From: Bordetella parapertussis
GTDB lineage: Bacteria > Pseudomonadota > Gammaproteobacteria > Burkholderiales > Burkholderiaceae_C
Length of the DNA: 14,608 nucleotides
Direction of reading: 5' to 3'
NCBI GenBank assembly: GCA_945900695.1
Contig: CAMDJU010000036.1
Coordinates: 1-14,608 of the forward strand
Position 1 is the stretch's first letter; every line of letters starts with the position of its first letter. Made by a program: the position numbers and the translations under genes. The notes below the pieces were generated by a model. The model was given only the letters and a program-made list of their open reading frames with translations. It ran no database searches and was not told the origin of the DNA. Positions 1 to 7,156 of the stretch are shown piece after piece.

Positions 1-15
1 GTGAGGCCTGCGCGC

Positions 16-1200
16 TCAGTACACGGCGCGACCGACGCGGCTCAAGCGCCACAAACAGGCTGTGGCCAGCACCGAGAGCAGGCCGCACACCCCCATCACC
101 CCCGCATAATTTTGGTCATGGTCAAACATGGCGCCCGCCATCACCGGGCCCAACAAGTTGCCCAATGCAGCAGCGGTGTACAGCGCGCCGACAATGGCCG
201 ACACCGACCGCGGGCCGAACAAGTCCATGCAAATGGCGGGCAAGAGCGAGACCATGCTGCCGTAGCTCAGGCCAAACCACAGGGCAAAGCACACCAACCC
301 CGTGTAGCCATTCGACCCATACCAAAGTGCATATGAAGCCCCTAAGGAGATTTGCATCACCATCAAGGTGGTGGTACGGCCCCAGCGGTCGGCCAAGGGA
401 CCAATGGCAAAGCGACCGACCAAACTGCCCACGCCAATGATGCCCACCAAGCCCACAGCGTGGGCCGCGTCCACGCCCAGGTCGCGGGCAGCGGCCGAGA
501 CATGGGCAAACGGAATGAACATGGCCGGCCCCCCGAGCAAGGTGCCCAGGTAGAGCCACACAAAAGACGGTTTGCGCCAGGCCTGGGCCAGGGTCAACCC
601 AGCGGCTTGGCCTTGTGTCCCGGCACGCGCCAAAGGCGACTGGCGCAAGCGCGAGGTCACGACCAAGCCCAGCACCAACACGGCCACAGCCATGGCTTGC
701 AATGCTCCACGCCAGCCCCAGGCCTCAATGGCGGCGGCCACACACAAAGGGCCCACCAAGGTGCCTGCCCCAATGCCCGCACTGGCCAAGCCTGCGGCCA
801 AGCCGCGCCGCGCCACAAACCAAGGGGGCACGCAGGCAATGGCGGGGGTGTAGACCAAGGCAATGCCCAGGCCAACCATTGCGCCATAGCTGAGGTAAAT
901 GGTGCCCAGCGATTGCGCCGAACTGGTCAGCCACAGGCCACCAGCGATCAACACCATGCCTGTGCCGCCCACCCGCCTGGGGCCCCAACGGTCGGCCATC
1001 AGACCCCCGCCCACACCGAGCACAAAATACACCAGACCGCACAGGCCAAACACCCAGGACACATCGGCCCGAGGCACTTGAAACTCACTGGAAAAGTCGG
1101 TGAAAAAAGCCGCGAACGAATAGGAAACGCCAAAGATCAGCGCCAAGCTGCAAAAAGCCGCAGCGACCACCCACCACGCACCGCGCGGTTCGGGTGGCAT
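16..1200 (-). CDS. MFS transporter, oxalate/formate-monocarboxylate-like
   Basis: A 394-residue inner-membrane major facilitator protein with about twelve hydrophobic segments, the usual length for the family. The loop 2-3 signature is visible at residues 65-76 (GGLMADRWGPRR), and its second-half counterpart at about 267-275 (GPLADRWGR). The stretch RRGLAAGLASAGIGAG (131-146) and the short N-terminus running straight into helix 1 resemble the oxalate:formate antiporter and monocarboxylate transporter branch, so a small organic anion is a likely substrate; this is inference. I start at the ATG ending at 1200. The open frame continues upstream, but those 70 residues are Pro/Gly/Arg-rich, not membrane-like, and overlap the preceding gene. 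The start lies 20 bases after the stop of the upstream oxidoreductase, with only a weak ribosome site, so coupled translation in an operon is likely. It is probably the importer for the substrate of the two enzymes upstream. Confidence 0.9.
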   Translation of the reverse strand: MPPEPRGAWWVVAAAFCSLALIFGVSYSFAAFFTDFSSEFQVPRADVSWVFGLCGLVYFVLGVGGGLMADRWGPRRVGGTGMVLIAGGLWLTSSAQSLGTIYLSYGAMVGLGIALVYTPAIACVPPWFVARRGLAAGLASAGIGAGTLVGPLCVAAAIEAWGWRGALQAMAVAVLVLGLVVTSRLRQSPLARAGTQGQAAGLTLAQAWRKPSFVWLYLGTLLGGPAMFIPFAHVSAAARDLGVDAAHAVGLVGIIGVGSLVGRFAIGPLADRWGRTTTLMVMQISLGASYALWYGSNGYTGLVCFALWFGLSYGSMVSLLPAICMDLFGPRSVSAIVGALYTAAALGNLLGPVMAGAMFDHDQNYAGVMGVCGLLSVLATACLWRLSRVGRAVY

Positions 1201-1220
1201 GGGCGGCTGGTGGGGATCGC

Positions 1221-2561
1221 TCAAAGGGTGTGGGCCGATTCCATCTCGCGGCGAATTTGGTACGCATGGGTTTGGGTGTCCATGGCCACGTCGTCCCAGC
1301 TCAGGCTTTGGCCTTGGGCCACCGGGCGCACCACCTTGACGCCGTGTGCCAGGCCCAGTGGCAAGCCGCCCATGCGCAGCGAGGTGGCTGCAGGCAGCAA
1401 TTTGCCCCACACGGTATAGCCGCCCTCGCCATCCAAAATTTCCCCGGGCTTCAAGTCGCGTTTGGCCGTGGCCACCACGTCGGCATGCCAGCCTGTGGCC
1501 ACCCCCGTGGGCTCGCCACGCAAGGCGACACTGGCCACGCTCACCCCCACCTCCAAGCCGATCAGATGCCAGCGCTTATACAAAGTGAAGTAGCGCCCAC
1601 TCGGGTCGGTGTGGGCGTTGTATTCTTCAAAACAGTTGCGAATGTATTCGGTCTCACCCTCCACCGTGACCCACACACCCATGCGGATGTCGTAGGGAAT
1701 TTTGCGGCCATCGGGCTCCAAGCTGGAGATCACCTCGACCATGCCTTTGCGCTCGAGCACGCCGCCCTCGCTGGTGGGGCGCGTCACATAAGGAATGTCT
1801 TCCACGCTGGCCGGTGGGTAGAGCAAGCCGTTGCTGGGCACGCCCAGCCCCGTCGCATTGGCCACAGCAGTGCTCTCGATCGAGGGCTTGGAGCCATCCA
1901 GAAAGCTGTTGAACATTTTGGGGTTGAGCCCACCGCGCACCGCCTGCTCTGGGGTCAGGCCGTAATAGCCCCAGACCGTCTCAGGCGTGGACTGGGCAAA
2001 GTGCGGCAGCCATTTGTGGCCTCGCCCGGCCGCGACGACGGGAAAGCCACAGGTGCGGGCCCAATCCACCAAGTCGCAAATCAAAGCGGGTTGATCGCCA
2101 AAAGCCAGCGAGTAAACCACGCCAGCGGCTTGGGCGCGAGTGGCCAACAGCGGGCCACAAAATGCATCAGCCTCCACGGTCACATTGACCACATGTTTGC
2201 GCTGGGCAAAGGCTTCCAAAATATGGTCCACCGCGTGCAAGGGCGAACCGGTGCACTCGACCACCACATCAATGGCTGGGTGGCGCACCAAAGCCTGCCA
2301 ATCCTCTGACACATGGGTGGTGCCGTGTTTCACGGCGTCATCCAGCGACTTGGCTTGCAAACGCTCAGGTGCCCAGCCCACGCGGGCCAAATTGGTGTGC
2401 ACACCCGCTGGCGACAGGTCGGCAATGCCAACCAAATGCACGCCTGGGGTGCGCGGCACCTGGGCCAAGTACATGGAGCCGAACTTGCCCGCGCCGATCA
2501 AGCCGATGCGGATGGGCCGCTGGCTGGCAGCGCGTTCCTGCAATTTGGCATACAGGTTCAT
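1221..2561 (-). CDS. NAD(P)-dependent oxidoreductase with C-terminal SAF domain (COG4091-like)
   Basis: A 446-residue soluble enzyme. The N-terminus is a Rossmann fold with G23-A-G25-K-F-G28 after a beta strand (IRIGLIGAG), and D48 at the end of the second strand, which favours NAD over NADP. Residues 96-135 (IDVVVECTGSP and HVVNVTVEAD) match the Gfo/Idh/MocA and homoserine-dehydrogenase-like core. Residues about 360-425 (ATAKRDLKPGEILDGEGG, then GLAHGVKVVRPVAQGQSL) look like a SAF domain. This architecture matches the group called predicted homoserine dehydrogenase with SAF domain. The true substrate of most members is unknown, and no homoserine or threonine biosynthesis gene is nearby, so I do not assign that reaction. 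The ATG at 2559-2561 overlaps the stop of the upstream dioxygenase gene (ATGA); the in-frame extension upstream lies inside that gene and is rejected. It probably oxidises an alcohol made or exposed by the dioxygenase. Confidence 0.88.
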   Translation of the reverse strand: MNLYAKLQERAASQRPIRIGLIGAGKFGSMYLAQVPRTPGVHLVGIADLSPAGVHTNLARVGWAPERLQAKSLDDAVKHGTTHVSEDWQALVRHPAIDVVVECTGSPLHAVDHILEAFAQRKHVVNVTVEADAFCGPLLATRAQAAGVVYSLAFGDQPALICDLVDWARTCGFPVVAAGRGHKWLPHFAQSTPETVWGYYGLTPEQAVRGGLNPKMFNSFLDGSKPSIESTAVANATGLGVPSNGLLYPPASVEDIPYVTRPTSEGGVLERKGMVEVISSLEPDGRKIPYDIRMGVWVTVEGETEYIRNCFEEYNAHTDPSGRYFTLYKRWHLIGLEVGVSVASVALRGEPTGVATGWHADVVATAKRDLKPGEILDGEGGYTVWGKLLPAATSLRMGGLPLGLAHGVKVVRPVAQGQSLSWDDVAMDTQTHAYQIRREMESAHTL

Positions 2562-3430
2562 GCGGTCACCGCAAAGTCTTCGGTCGAGGTTTGCAAAGCG
2601 CTGGCGGGCATGCCGTTTTTCCAGGGCAAATCGACCGGGTAGTCTTTGATCAAGCAATCATCGGGCAGGCACTCGATGGGGGCAAAGTCGCGGTGGGCGA
2701 TGTACTCGGGGCGCTTGTGGCGGCGGATGTGGTTGCTGACCGCGCACAAACTGAGGTAGACGCTGACCCGGTTCCAGGGTGACAAATTGCTGGTCGAGGC
2801 GTGCACCAAGCAGCTGTGGAACAAAATCATCGAGCCGGCCGGCCCAGTGGGGCTGACGATGCCACCATTTTTGTCTCCGGCGCGGCCAACCAATTGGGTG
2901 ATCAAGTCGTTGTCCACCGTCCACAAAGGGTAGCTGGTGGTGGTCAGGTCGTGCTTGGCGTTGACCACGCCCTTTTTGTGGCTGCCTGGGATGAACATCA
3001 AGGGGCCATTGAAATGGTTCACATCGTCCAAAAAGATGGCCACGTTCATGGCGCGCTCGGTGGGCATGTGGTCGTCGTTGAGCCAAGTGCCGTAGTCTTG
3101 GTGCCATTGCCAGACATCGCCCTCAAAGGCCATCTTGCCGTTGATCTTGAACTGGTGCATGTACAGCTGCTCTTGAAACAAGTCTTGCACCGGCAAAATC
3201 ATGCGCGGATGCCGGGCCAGCTTGGCAAAAGGCTCGCTGTACATGTGGGCGGCAAAATTGGTGCGCACCGCATCGCTGCCTTTTTCGCGCACATTGAAGG
3301 CCTCGCGGCGGCTGTACAGATCGGGCACCACCGCATTCATCGCGGCGGTCTCTTGCGGCGTGAACAAACCAGGGAAAAACAAATAACCATCACGGTCAAA
3401 AGATGCAAGTTGCTCGGGGCTCAGGTTCAT
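2558..3430 (-). CDS. PhyH/EctD-like Fe(II)/2-oxoglutarate dioxygenase
   Basis: A 290-residue cytosolic oxygenase of the phytanoyl-CoA dioxygenase superfamily, which hydroxylates an unactivated carbon using 2-oxoglutarate and O2. The iron-binding HxD is H110-Q-D112 in WQWHQDYGTW, followed by HMPTERAMN and NGPLMFIPGSH (141-151), an arrangement close to ectoine hydroxylase. By alignment with that family the distal iron ligand is H210 (LVHAST) and the 2-oxoglutarate-binding arginine is R221, so all catalytic residues appear present. The N-terminus (FDRDGYLFFPGLF) is typical. The start is the ATG ending at 3430, preceded 7 bases away by a strong ribosome site; an in-frame ATG 10 codons earlier lacks one. 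No ectoine synthesis genes (ectABC) are adjacent, so ectoine is not supported as substrate. It is the first gene of a tight three-gene operon, with a 270-base AT-rich leader holding palindromes. Confidence 0.92.
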   Translation of the reverse strand: MNLSPEQLASFDRDGYLFFPGLFTPQETAAMNAVVPDLYSRREAFNVREKGSDAVRTNFAAHMYSEPFAKLARHPRMILPVQDLFQEQLYMHQFKINGKMAFEGDVWQWHQDYGTWLNDDHMPTERAMNVAIFLDDVNHFNGPLMFIPGSHKKGVVNAKHDLTTTSYPLWTVDNDLITQLVGRAGDKNGGIVSPTGPAGSMILFHSCLVHASTSNLSPWNRVSVYLSLCAVSNHIRRHKRPEYIAHRDFAPIECLPDDCLIKDYPVDLPWKNGMPASALQTSTEDFAVTA

Positions 3431-3436
3431 GGGATG

Positions 3437-3443
3437 TCTCCTC
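3437..3443 (-). promoter_or_regulatory. Strong ribosome binding site of the dioxygenase gene
   Basis: On the minus strand this reads GAGGAGA, with the AGGAG core 7 bases before the ATG at 3428-3430. It decides the start of the dioxygenase gene and is the clearest Shine-Dalgarno sequence I checked among the genes of this window. The downstream genes in the operon rely on overlap or close spacing instead. Confidence 0.8.
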
Positions 3444-3494
3444 AAATCATTGGCTGCCATGGGCAAGACCGCGCAGTTTAATGGCAGCCTCCGT

Positions 3495-3507
3495 GCACAA
3501 CTTGTGC
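3495..3507. promoter_or_regulatory. Second short palindrome upstream of the dioxygenase
   Basis: GCACAA-C-TTGTGC has perfect 6-base arms around one base, about 65 bases upstream of the dioxygenase start and 36 bases from the larger palindrome. It differs in sequence from the larger one, so it may be a site for another protein or chance. Confidence 0.3.
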
Positions 3508-3543
3508 GCACGCGACACGCACATGGATACCTTGGTGTCAATC

Positions 3544-3561
3544 AATCGACAGATGTCGATT
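3544..3561. promoter_or_regulatory. Perfect 18-base palindrome, probable operator
   Basis: AATCGACA-GA-TGTCGATT: two perfect 8-base arms around a 2-base centre, 114 bases upstream of the dioxygenase ATG and directly beside a minus-strand TTGACA box. The size and symmetry fit a homodimeric helix-turn-helix regulator. I cannot name the family, and no regulator gene lies in this window. A short T-run follows on the plus strand, but a terminator is unlikely because no plus-strand gene ends here. Confidence 0.5.
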
Positions 3562-3700
3562 TTTTGAAAACAAAAAAGTTAATTTACTGACAAAAGCAAC
3601 ACAATCCACGTCAGGTTTCAGACAGCGTCGATAAAGCGTCAGAAAGGTTTCATTTTAAAAACTTCAAATATAACAAATAAACCATTTAATGTTGAATTTG

Positions 3701-5437
3701 TCATTTAATTGAATACCTAAGTGTCTGTAATTTGACGCTTTCACACCCTTGAAGTACAGGGCGTGTGGCTTCTTCGACACCGTGGGTTGCGGCAAGCGCC
3801 CACTCGCGCAGTTTGAAGCGCTGGATTTTGGCGTTTTCGGTGCGCGGTAACTCTGTAACGAACACCACAGCGCGCGGATATTTGTAAGCCGCGATGCCTT
3901 GTTTGACCCATGTTTGAAGTTGCTCCACCATCGCCGCGTCCCCCACGTGGCCCGCACGCAGCACCACAAAAGCCGTGACGATTTGGCCACGCTCAGCGCT
4001 GGGCGCACCCACCACCCCGCATTCGGCCACCGCCGGGTGGGCGAGCAACATGTCCTCGACCTCGGGGCCTGCGATGTTGTAGCCCGCACTGATGATCATG
4101 TCGTCGGTGCGCGACTGGTACCAAAAGAAACCATCCTCGTCCATGCGGTAGGCATCCCCAGTGAGGTTCCAGCCGCTGTTCACATAACTGGTTTGGCGTG
4201 GGTCGTCCAAATAGCGGCATCCGGTGGGCCCTTTGACCGCCAAGCGGCCGATCTCCCCGGTTGCCACGGGGTGTCCATCGTCCCCGAGCACGCAAGCCTG
4301 GTAACCCGGCACCACCTGGCCCGTCGCCCCCGGGCGCACCTGGCCAGGTCGGCAGGCGATGAAGGCGTGGAGCATTTCTGTCGAGCCCAAGCACTCGGTC
4401 ATCTCCAGTCCCGTGGCACGTTGCCAAGCAGCCCGGGTGTCGGCGGGCAGCATCTCGCCCGATGAGACCGTCAAGCGCAAACTGGGCAATCCCTGTTGCG
4501 GCACCAGTGGCGCCATTTGTCGGTAAAAGGTGGGCGCGGTGAAGCACACGGTGGCTTGGTGGTGTGCAATGCCTTCGAGCAGGCTTTGTGGATTCCAGCG
4601 TTCGACCAAAACCGCAGCCGCACCCACGCGCAAGGAAAACAGCAACAAGCCCCCCAAGCCAAAAGTGAAGGCCAGCGGTGGCGTGCCAATGAACACATCG
4701 CTGGCCTGGGGGTCGAGCAGGTGGCGTGACAGCACATCACAAATGGCCAACACATCGCGGTGAAAATGCAAGGTGCCTTTGGGCACACCGGTGGTGCCCG
4801 AGGTGAAGGCGATCAAGGCCACATCGTCTTGGGCGGTCTCGAGGTTGTCAAACGAAGTGCTTTGCGCGTCCATGTGCCGCTCGGCAGATTGGGGGTGGAC
4901 TGGCGGGGCTTGAAAATAAAGCACATGGGCCAAGCCCGGACAGGCGGCTTGGGTTTGAACCAAGGCATCGGCCAGAGCATGCTGGCACAAGGCGGCCGTG
5001 ACCTGGGCTTTTTGCACGATCACCGAGAGCTCGCGCGCACGCAACAAGGGCATGGTGGTGACGGCGATGCAACCGGCTTTCACCACCGCCAACCAGGCCA
5101 GGGCCAACTCAGGGCTGTTCTCGCCACGCAGCAAGATGCGGCTGCCCGTGGGCAATTGCCAGTCGTCGCGGATCACCCGGGCCAATTGATTGGCGCGCGC
5201 CAGCAGTTGGGCATAGGTGAGCGCCCCATGCTGGCCGATCAAAGCGATGCGCTCGCCCTGACCCCGGGCCACAGCGGCGTCGAGCAATTCTGCCGCTGCA
5301 TTGAGCCGCTCGGGATAAGCCGCCGTGGTGGCATCCAACATGAGTTCTGGCCATTGCTCGCGCGGGGGCAGGTGTGCGCGCGCGAAACCGTCGGTGTATG
5401 CGCTGGGATGCAGGGGGGCGGGGGTGAAGGGGTCCAT
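3701..5437 (-). CDS. Acyl-CoA ligase, benzoate/2-aminobenzoate-CoA ligase type
   Basis: A 578-residue ANL-superfamily enzyme that activates a carboxylic acid with ATP and CoA through an acyl-adenylate. Visible motifs are the phosphate loop F211-TSGTTGVPKG, the adenine/substrate motif CLGSTEM (349-355), the TGD at 426-428, the hinge region SRTDDMIISAGYNIAGPEVE (442-461) and the catalytic lysine K537 in PRTENAKIQRFKLR. That motif usually reads G-K; here it is A536-K537. The N-terminus (HLPPREQWPE and YPERLNAAAELLD) resembles 2-aminobenzoate-CoA ligases, so an aromatic acid is the best guess. The C-terminus runs about 30 residues past the usual end. I choose the ATG at 5435-5437; an in-frame TTG six codons earlier is possible, and neither has a clear ribosome site. 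It follows the flavin oxidoreductase by 60 bases and is probably cotranscribed with it. Confidence 0.9.
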   Translation of the reverse strand: MDPFTPAPLHPSAYTDGFARAHLPPREQWPELMLDATTAAYPERLNAAAELLDAAVARGQGERIALIGQHGALTYAQLLARANQLARVIRDDWQLPTGSRILLRGENSPELALAWLAVVKAGCIAVTTMPLLRARELSVIVQKAQVTAALCQHALADALVQTQAACPGLAHVLYFQAPPVHPQSAERHMDAQSTSFDNLETAQDDVALIAFTSGTTGVPKGTLHFHRDVLAICDVLSRHLLDPQASDVFIGTPPLAFTFGLGGLLLFSLRVGAAAVLVERWNPQSLLEGIAHHQATVCFTAPTFYRQMAPLVPQQGLPSLRLTVSSGEMLPADTRAAWQRATGLEMTECLGSTEMLHAFIACRPGQVRPGATGQVVPGYQACVLGDDGHPVATGEIGRLAVKGPTGCRYLDDPRQTSYVNSGWNLTGDAYRMDEDGFFWYQSRTDDMIISAGYNIAGPEVEDMLLAHPAVAECGVVGAPSAERGQIVTAFVVLRAGHVGDAAMVEQLQTWVKQGIAAYKYPRAVVFVTELPRTENAKIQRFKLREWALAATHGVEEATRPVLQGCESVKLQTLRYSIK

Positions 5438-5497
5438 GGCGACAAAAATGTTCAAGTCAAATGCGTGGGCATACCAGCCCGTGTCAGGCCCAAGGCA

Positions 5498-6955
5498 TCA
5501 ACCTGGGGGGTTCCAATCCGGTGCCACCAAGCGGCGCTTGCCATCGATGGACTTGCGCAAACCCGGCTCGTCCAGGTCTTGCCGGTCCCACAGTTGGCAG
5601 GTGACTTGTTTGTGCTTTTGGTCCAGGCCTTCGCAGTAATTGGTGTATTCACACAAACGCACTTGGTGGCCCAAACCCAAGGAGGTTTTCAAAGCCCAGT
5701 CGGGGTCGGCCAGGCTTTGGCGCGCCGTGCCCACAATGTCGCAGTCACCGCGTTCGAGCATGGCCTCGGCCATCTCAAAGTTGTGCACCCCACCGGTGCA
5801 GACCACCGGGGTGGTCAAACCAGCGGCGCGGATGGCGCTGCGAATGCGTGCGGTGGCGGCGATGTTGCGGCCAAAGGGCCCTTGTTCATCGGATAAATAT
5901 TGGGGCATGCATTCATAGCCACTGCGCCCGGTGTAGGGGTAGGCGCTCGATCCCACGCCCGGTTGTTTGGCGTCATCAAACTTGCCGCCCCGCGAGGTGG
6001 AGATGAAGTCCATGCCCGCACGGGCAAACTGTTCGCCAAACCACACCGCATCGTCCAAGGTGTGGCCCCCGTCAATGCATTCTTCGGCCAAATACCGACA
6101 ACCCACCACATAGCTGGGGCCAACGGTTTGGCGCACCGCGCCATACACCTCCAGTGGCAAGCGGATGCGCTGCTCGCGCCCGCCCCCATAGCCGTCGGTG
6201 CGCACATTGGTGGCGGACAAAAAAGAGGCCATGGTGTAGGCATGGGCGTAGTGCAGTTCGACCCCATCAAAACCCGCTTGTTGGGCACGCCCCGCCGCGG
6301 CGGCAAACAATTCGGGCAGCACCTGAGGCAACTCCTGAATGTGGGGCCACTCCGTGTCGGTGACGCGCTCGCGTGCGCCCATGTGCAAGGCCTCCCATTC
6401 GCGCGCGTCCAACACGGTGGGCCACTGCGCGGGTTCCATTTGGCTCAGGTGCGCCCGCACGTCTTCCTCGCTCCAATCTTGTGCACCCAAAGCTTCACGC
6501 AAACGCGGGGTGATGCGCAAAAACCGCTCGAAAAATTTGGCGGGTTCGGGGCGGCGGCGGATGTTGAGAAAGTCAATGATTTGGATCAAGGCCCGGGTAT
6601 GCCCTTGGCTTTCGCGGTGAATGGTTTGCACCAGGCGCTGTAAGCCTTCGACATAGCGGTCGTGTCCAATGCGCAACAAAGGGCCACTGGGCACATCGCG
6701 GATACCGGTGGCCTCGATCACGATGGCGCCGGGACGGCCGCGTGCAAAACGGCCATACCACTGCAACACATCCTCGGTCACCCAACCTTCATCGTTGGAG
6801 CGCCAAGGCACCATGGCGGGCACCCAGGTGCGCTGAGACAAGGTCAACGGGCCCACCGAGACCGGGCTGAATAAGCGCGAGGCTTGGGCCTGCTCAGCGC
6901 TGGGCGGTTGGCCCAGTTGGCTGTGAAACTTGATGCGCTGGGGAGGTTTCCACAT
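5498..6955 (-). CDS. Old Yellow Enzyme-type NADH:flavin oxidoreductase
   Basis: A 485-residue FMN enzyme with the TIM-barrel fold of the Old Yellow Enzyme and 2,4-dienoyl-CoA reductase group. It shows the substrate-binding pair H235-YA-H238, then FLSATNVRTDGYGG (245-258), the late-barrel VVCTGGV (384-390) and the phosphate-binding end VGTARQSLADPDW (408-420). It stops about 65 residues after the barrel, so the FAD/NAD domain of full dienoyl-CoA reductases is absent. C435, C441 and C453 follow the spacing of the family's iron-sulfur motif, but T438 sits where the second cysteine is expected. I start at the ATG ending at 6955, preceded by a G-rich stretch (AGGGGG) about 10 bases away; a TTG 12 codons upstream is possible. 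With the adjacent CoA ligase it may reduce an unsaturated or aromatic acyl-CoA. OYE-like domains also occur fused in 2-aminobenzoyl-CoA monooxygenase/reductase. Confidence 0.9.
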   Translation of the reverse strand: MWKPPQRIKFHSQLGQPPSAEQAQASRLFSPVSVGPLTLSQRTWVPAMVPWRSNDEGWVTEDVLQWYGRFARGRPGAIVIEATGIRDVPSGPLLRIGHDRYVEGLQRLVQTIHRESQGHTRALIQIIDFLNIRRRPEPAKFFERFLRITPRLREALGAQDWSEEDVRAHLSQMEPAQWPTVLDAREWEALHMGARERVTDTEWPHIQELPQVLPELFAAAAGRAQQAGFDGVELHYAHAYTMASFLSATNVRTDGYGGGREQRIRLPLEVYGAVRQTVGPSYVVGCRYLAEECIDGGHTLDDAVWFGEQFARAGMDFISTSRGGKFDDAKQPGVGSSAYPYTGRSGYECMPQYLSDEQGPFGRNIAATARIRSAIRAAGLTTPVVCTGGVHNFEMAEAMLERGDCDIVGTARQSLADPDWALKTSLGLGHQVRLCEYTNYCEGLDQKHKQVTCQLWDRQDLDEPGLRKSIDGKRRLVAPDWNPPG

Positions 6956-6993
6956 AAAAAAAGAGCCCCCTGCGGTCAAAGCAGTGGGCAAAT

Positions 6994-7013
6994 GTTGGTT
7001 GAGTCAATCCAAC
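6994..7013. repeat. Imperfect inverted repeat upstream of the flavin oxidoreductase
   Basis: GTTGGTTGA, one central G, then TCAATCCAAC: near-complementary arms with one bulged base, 39-58 bases before the oxidoreductase ATG. It is a possible regulator site for the oxidoreductase-ligase pair or an RNA hairpin in its leader. The rest of 6956-7144 shows only weak promoter-like matches (a TACGAT on the minus strand near 7020) and no gene. Confidence 0.3.
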
Positions 7014-7129
7014 GCCTATCGTAAACGCAAGACCGGACGCCCCCGAAAGCCCCGCAACGCGGCGTGGTGCTGAGGCTGCGCGTGGCGGATGGCGCATGTC
7101 AGACCAGCATAGACAAGCGAAGGCAAGAG

Positions 7130-7156
7130 CCTAAGCGCTGTGCTTTAGCGCTGAGG
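7130..7156 (-). other. Hairpin overlapping the stop codon of the repeat protein gene
   Basis: Arms CCT-A-AGCGCT and AGCGCT-G-AGG surround a 7-base loop and pair except at one position. The stop codon of the repeat protein gene (7145-7147) lies at the loop and start of one arm. No T-run follows on either strand, so it is not a classical intrinsic terminator; it could stabilise the 3' end or be chance. Confidence 0.3.

Larger units (their letters stand above)
3431..3700 (-). promoter_or_regulatory. AT-rich leader/promoter region of the three-gene operon
   Basis: The 270 bases between the ligase stop and the dioxygenase start hold no convincing gene and are much richer in A/T than the rest of the window. 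On the minus strand a perfect TTGACA (3536-3541) lies 2 bases downstream of the larger palindrome, but no good -10 box follows at normal spacing. A second candidate -35 is TTGTCA (3588-3593), also without a good -10. The weak -10 would fit an activator-dependent promoter; this is inference. Near 3609-3652 there are loose direct repeats (CGTCAG followed by GGTTTCA or GTTTCA). No GC-rich hairpin with a T-run follows the ligase stop, so no clear terminator separates the two operons. Confidence 0.5.

Noticed and set aside
1206..1213. E. coli Chi octamer GCTGGTGG (also near 2933 and 10555)
   Set aside because: The octamer is expected by chance in G/C- and TGG-rich coding sequence, and the Chi sequence of this organism is not known.
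352..1419. Long plus-strand frame opposite the MFS gene
   Set aside because: It is antisense to a clear membrane protein, is rich in His/Gln/Arg/Gly with no recognisable domain, and is the usual shadow of GC-rich coding DNA.
1194..2309. 371-residue plus-strand frame opposite the SAF oxidoreductase
   Set aside because: Composition is typical of a shadow frame and the minus strand encodes a recognised enzyme over the same bases.
2558..3430. Ectoine hydroxylase EctD
   Set aside because: The iron and 2-oxoglutarate residues match, but ectABC are absent, the substrate motif differs from the EctD signature, and the neighbours suggest catabolism.
3544..3566. Palindrome followed by a T-run as a plus-strand terminator
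   Set aside because: No plus-strand gene ends upstream of it and the stem is A/T-rich; an operator reading fits its position better.
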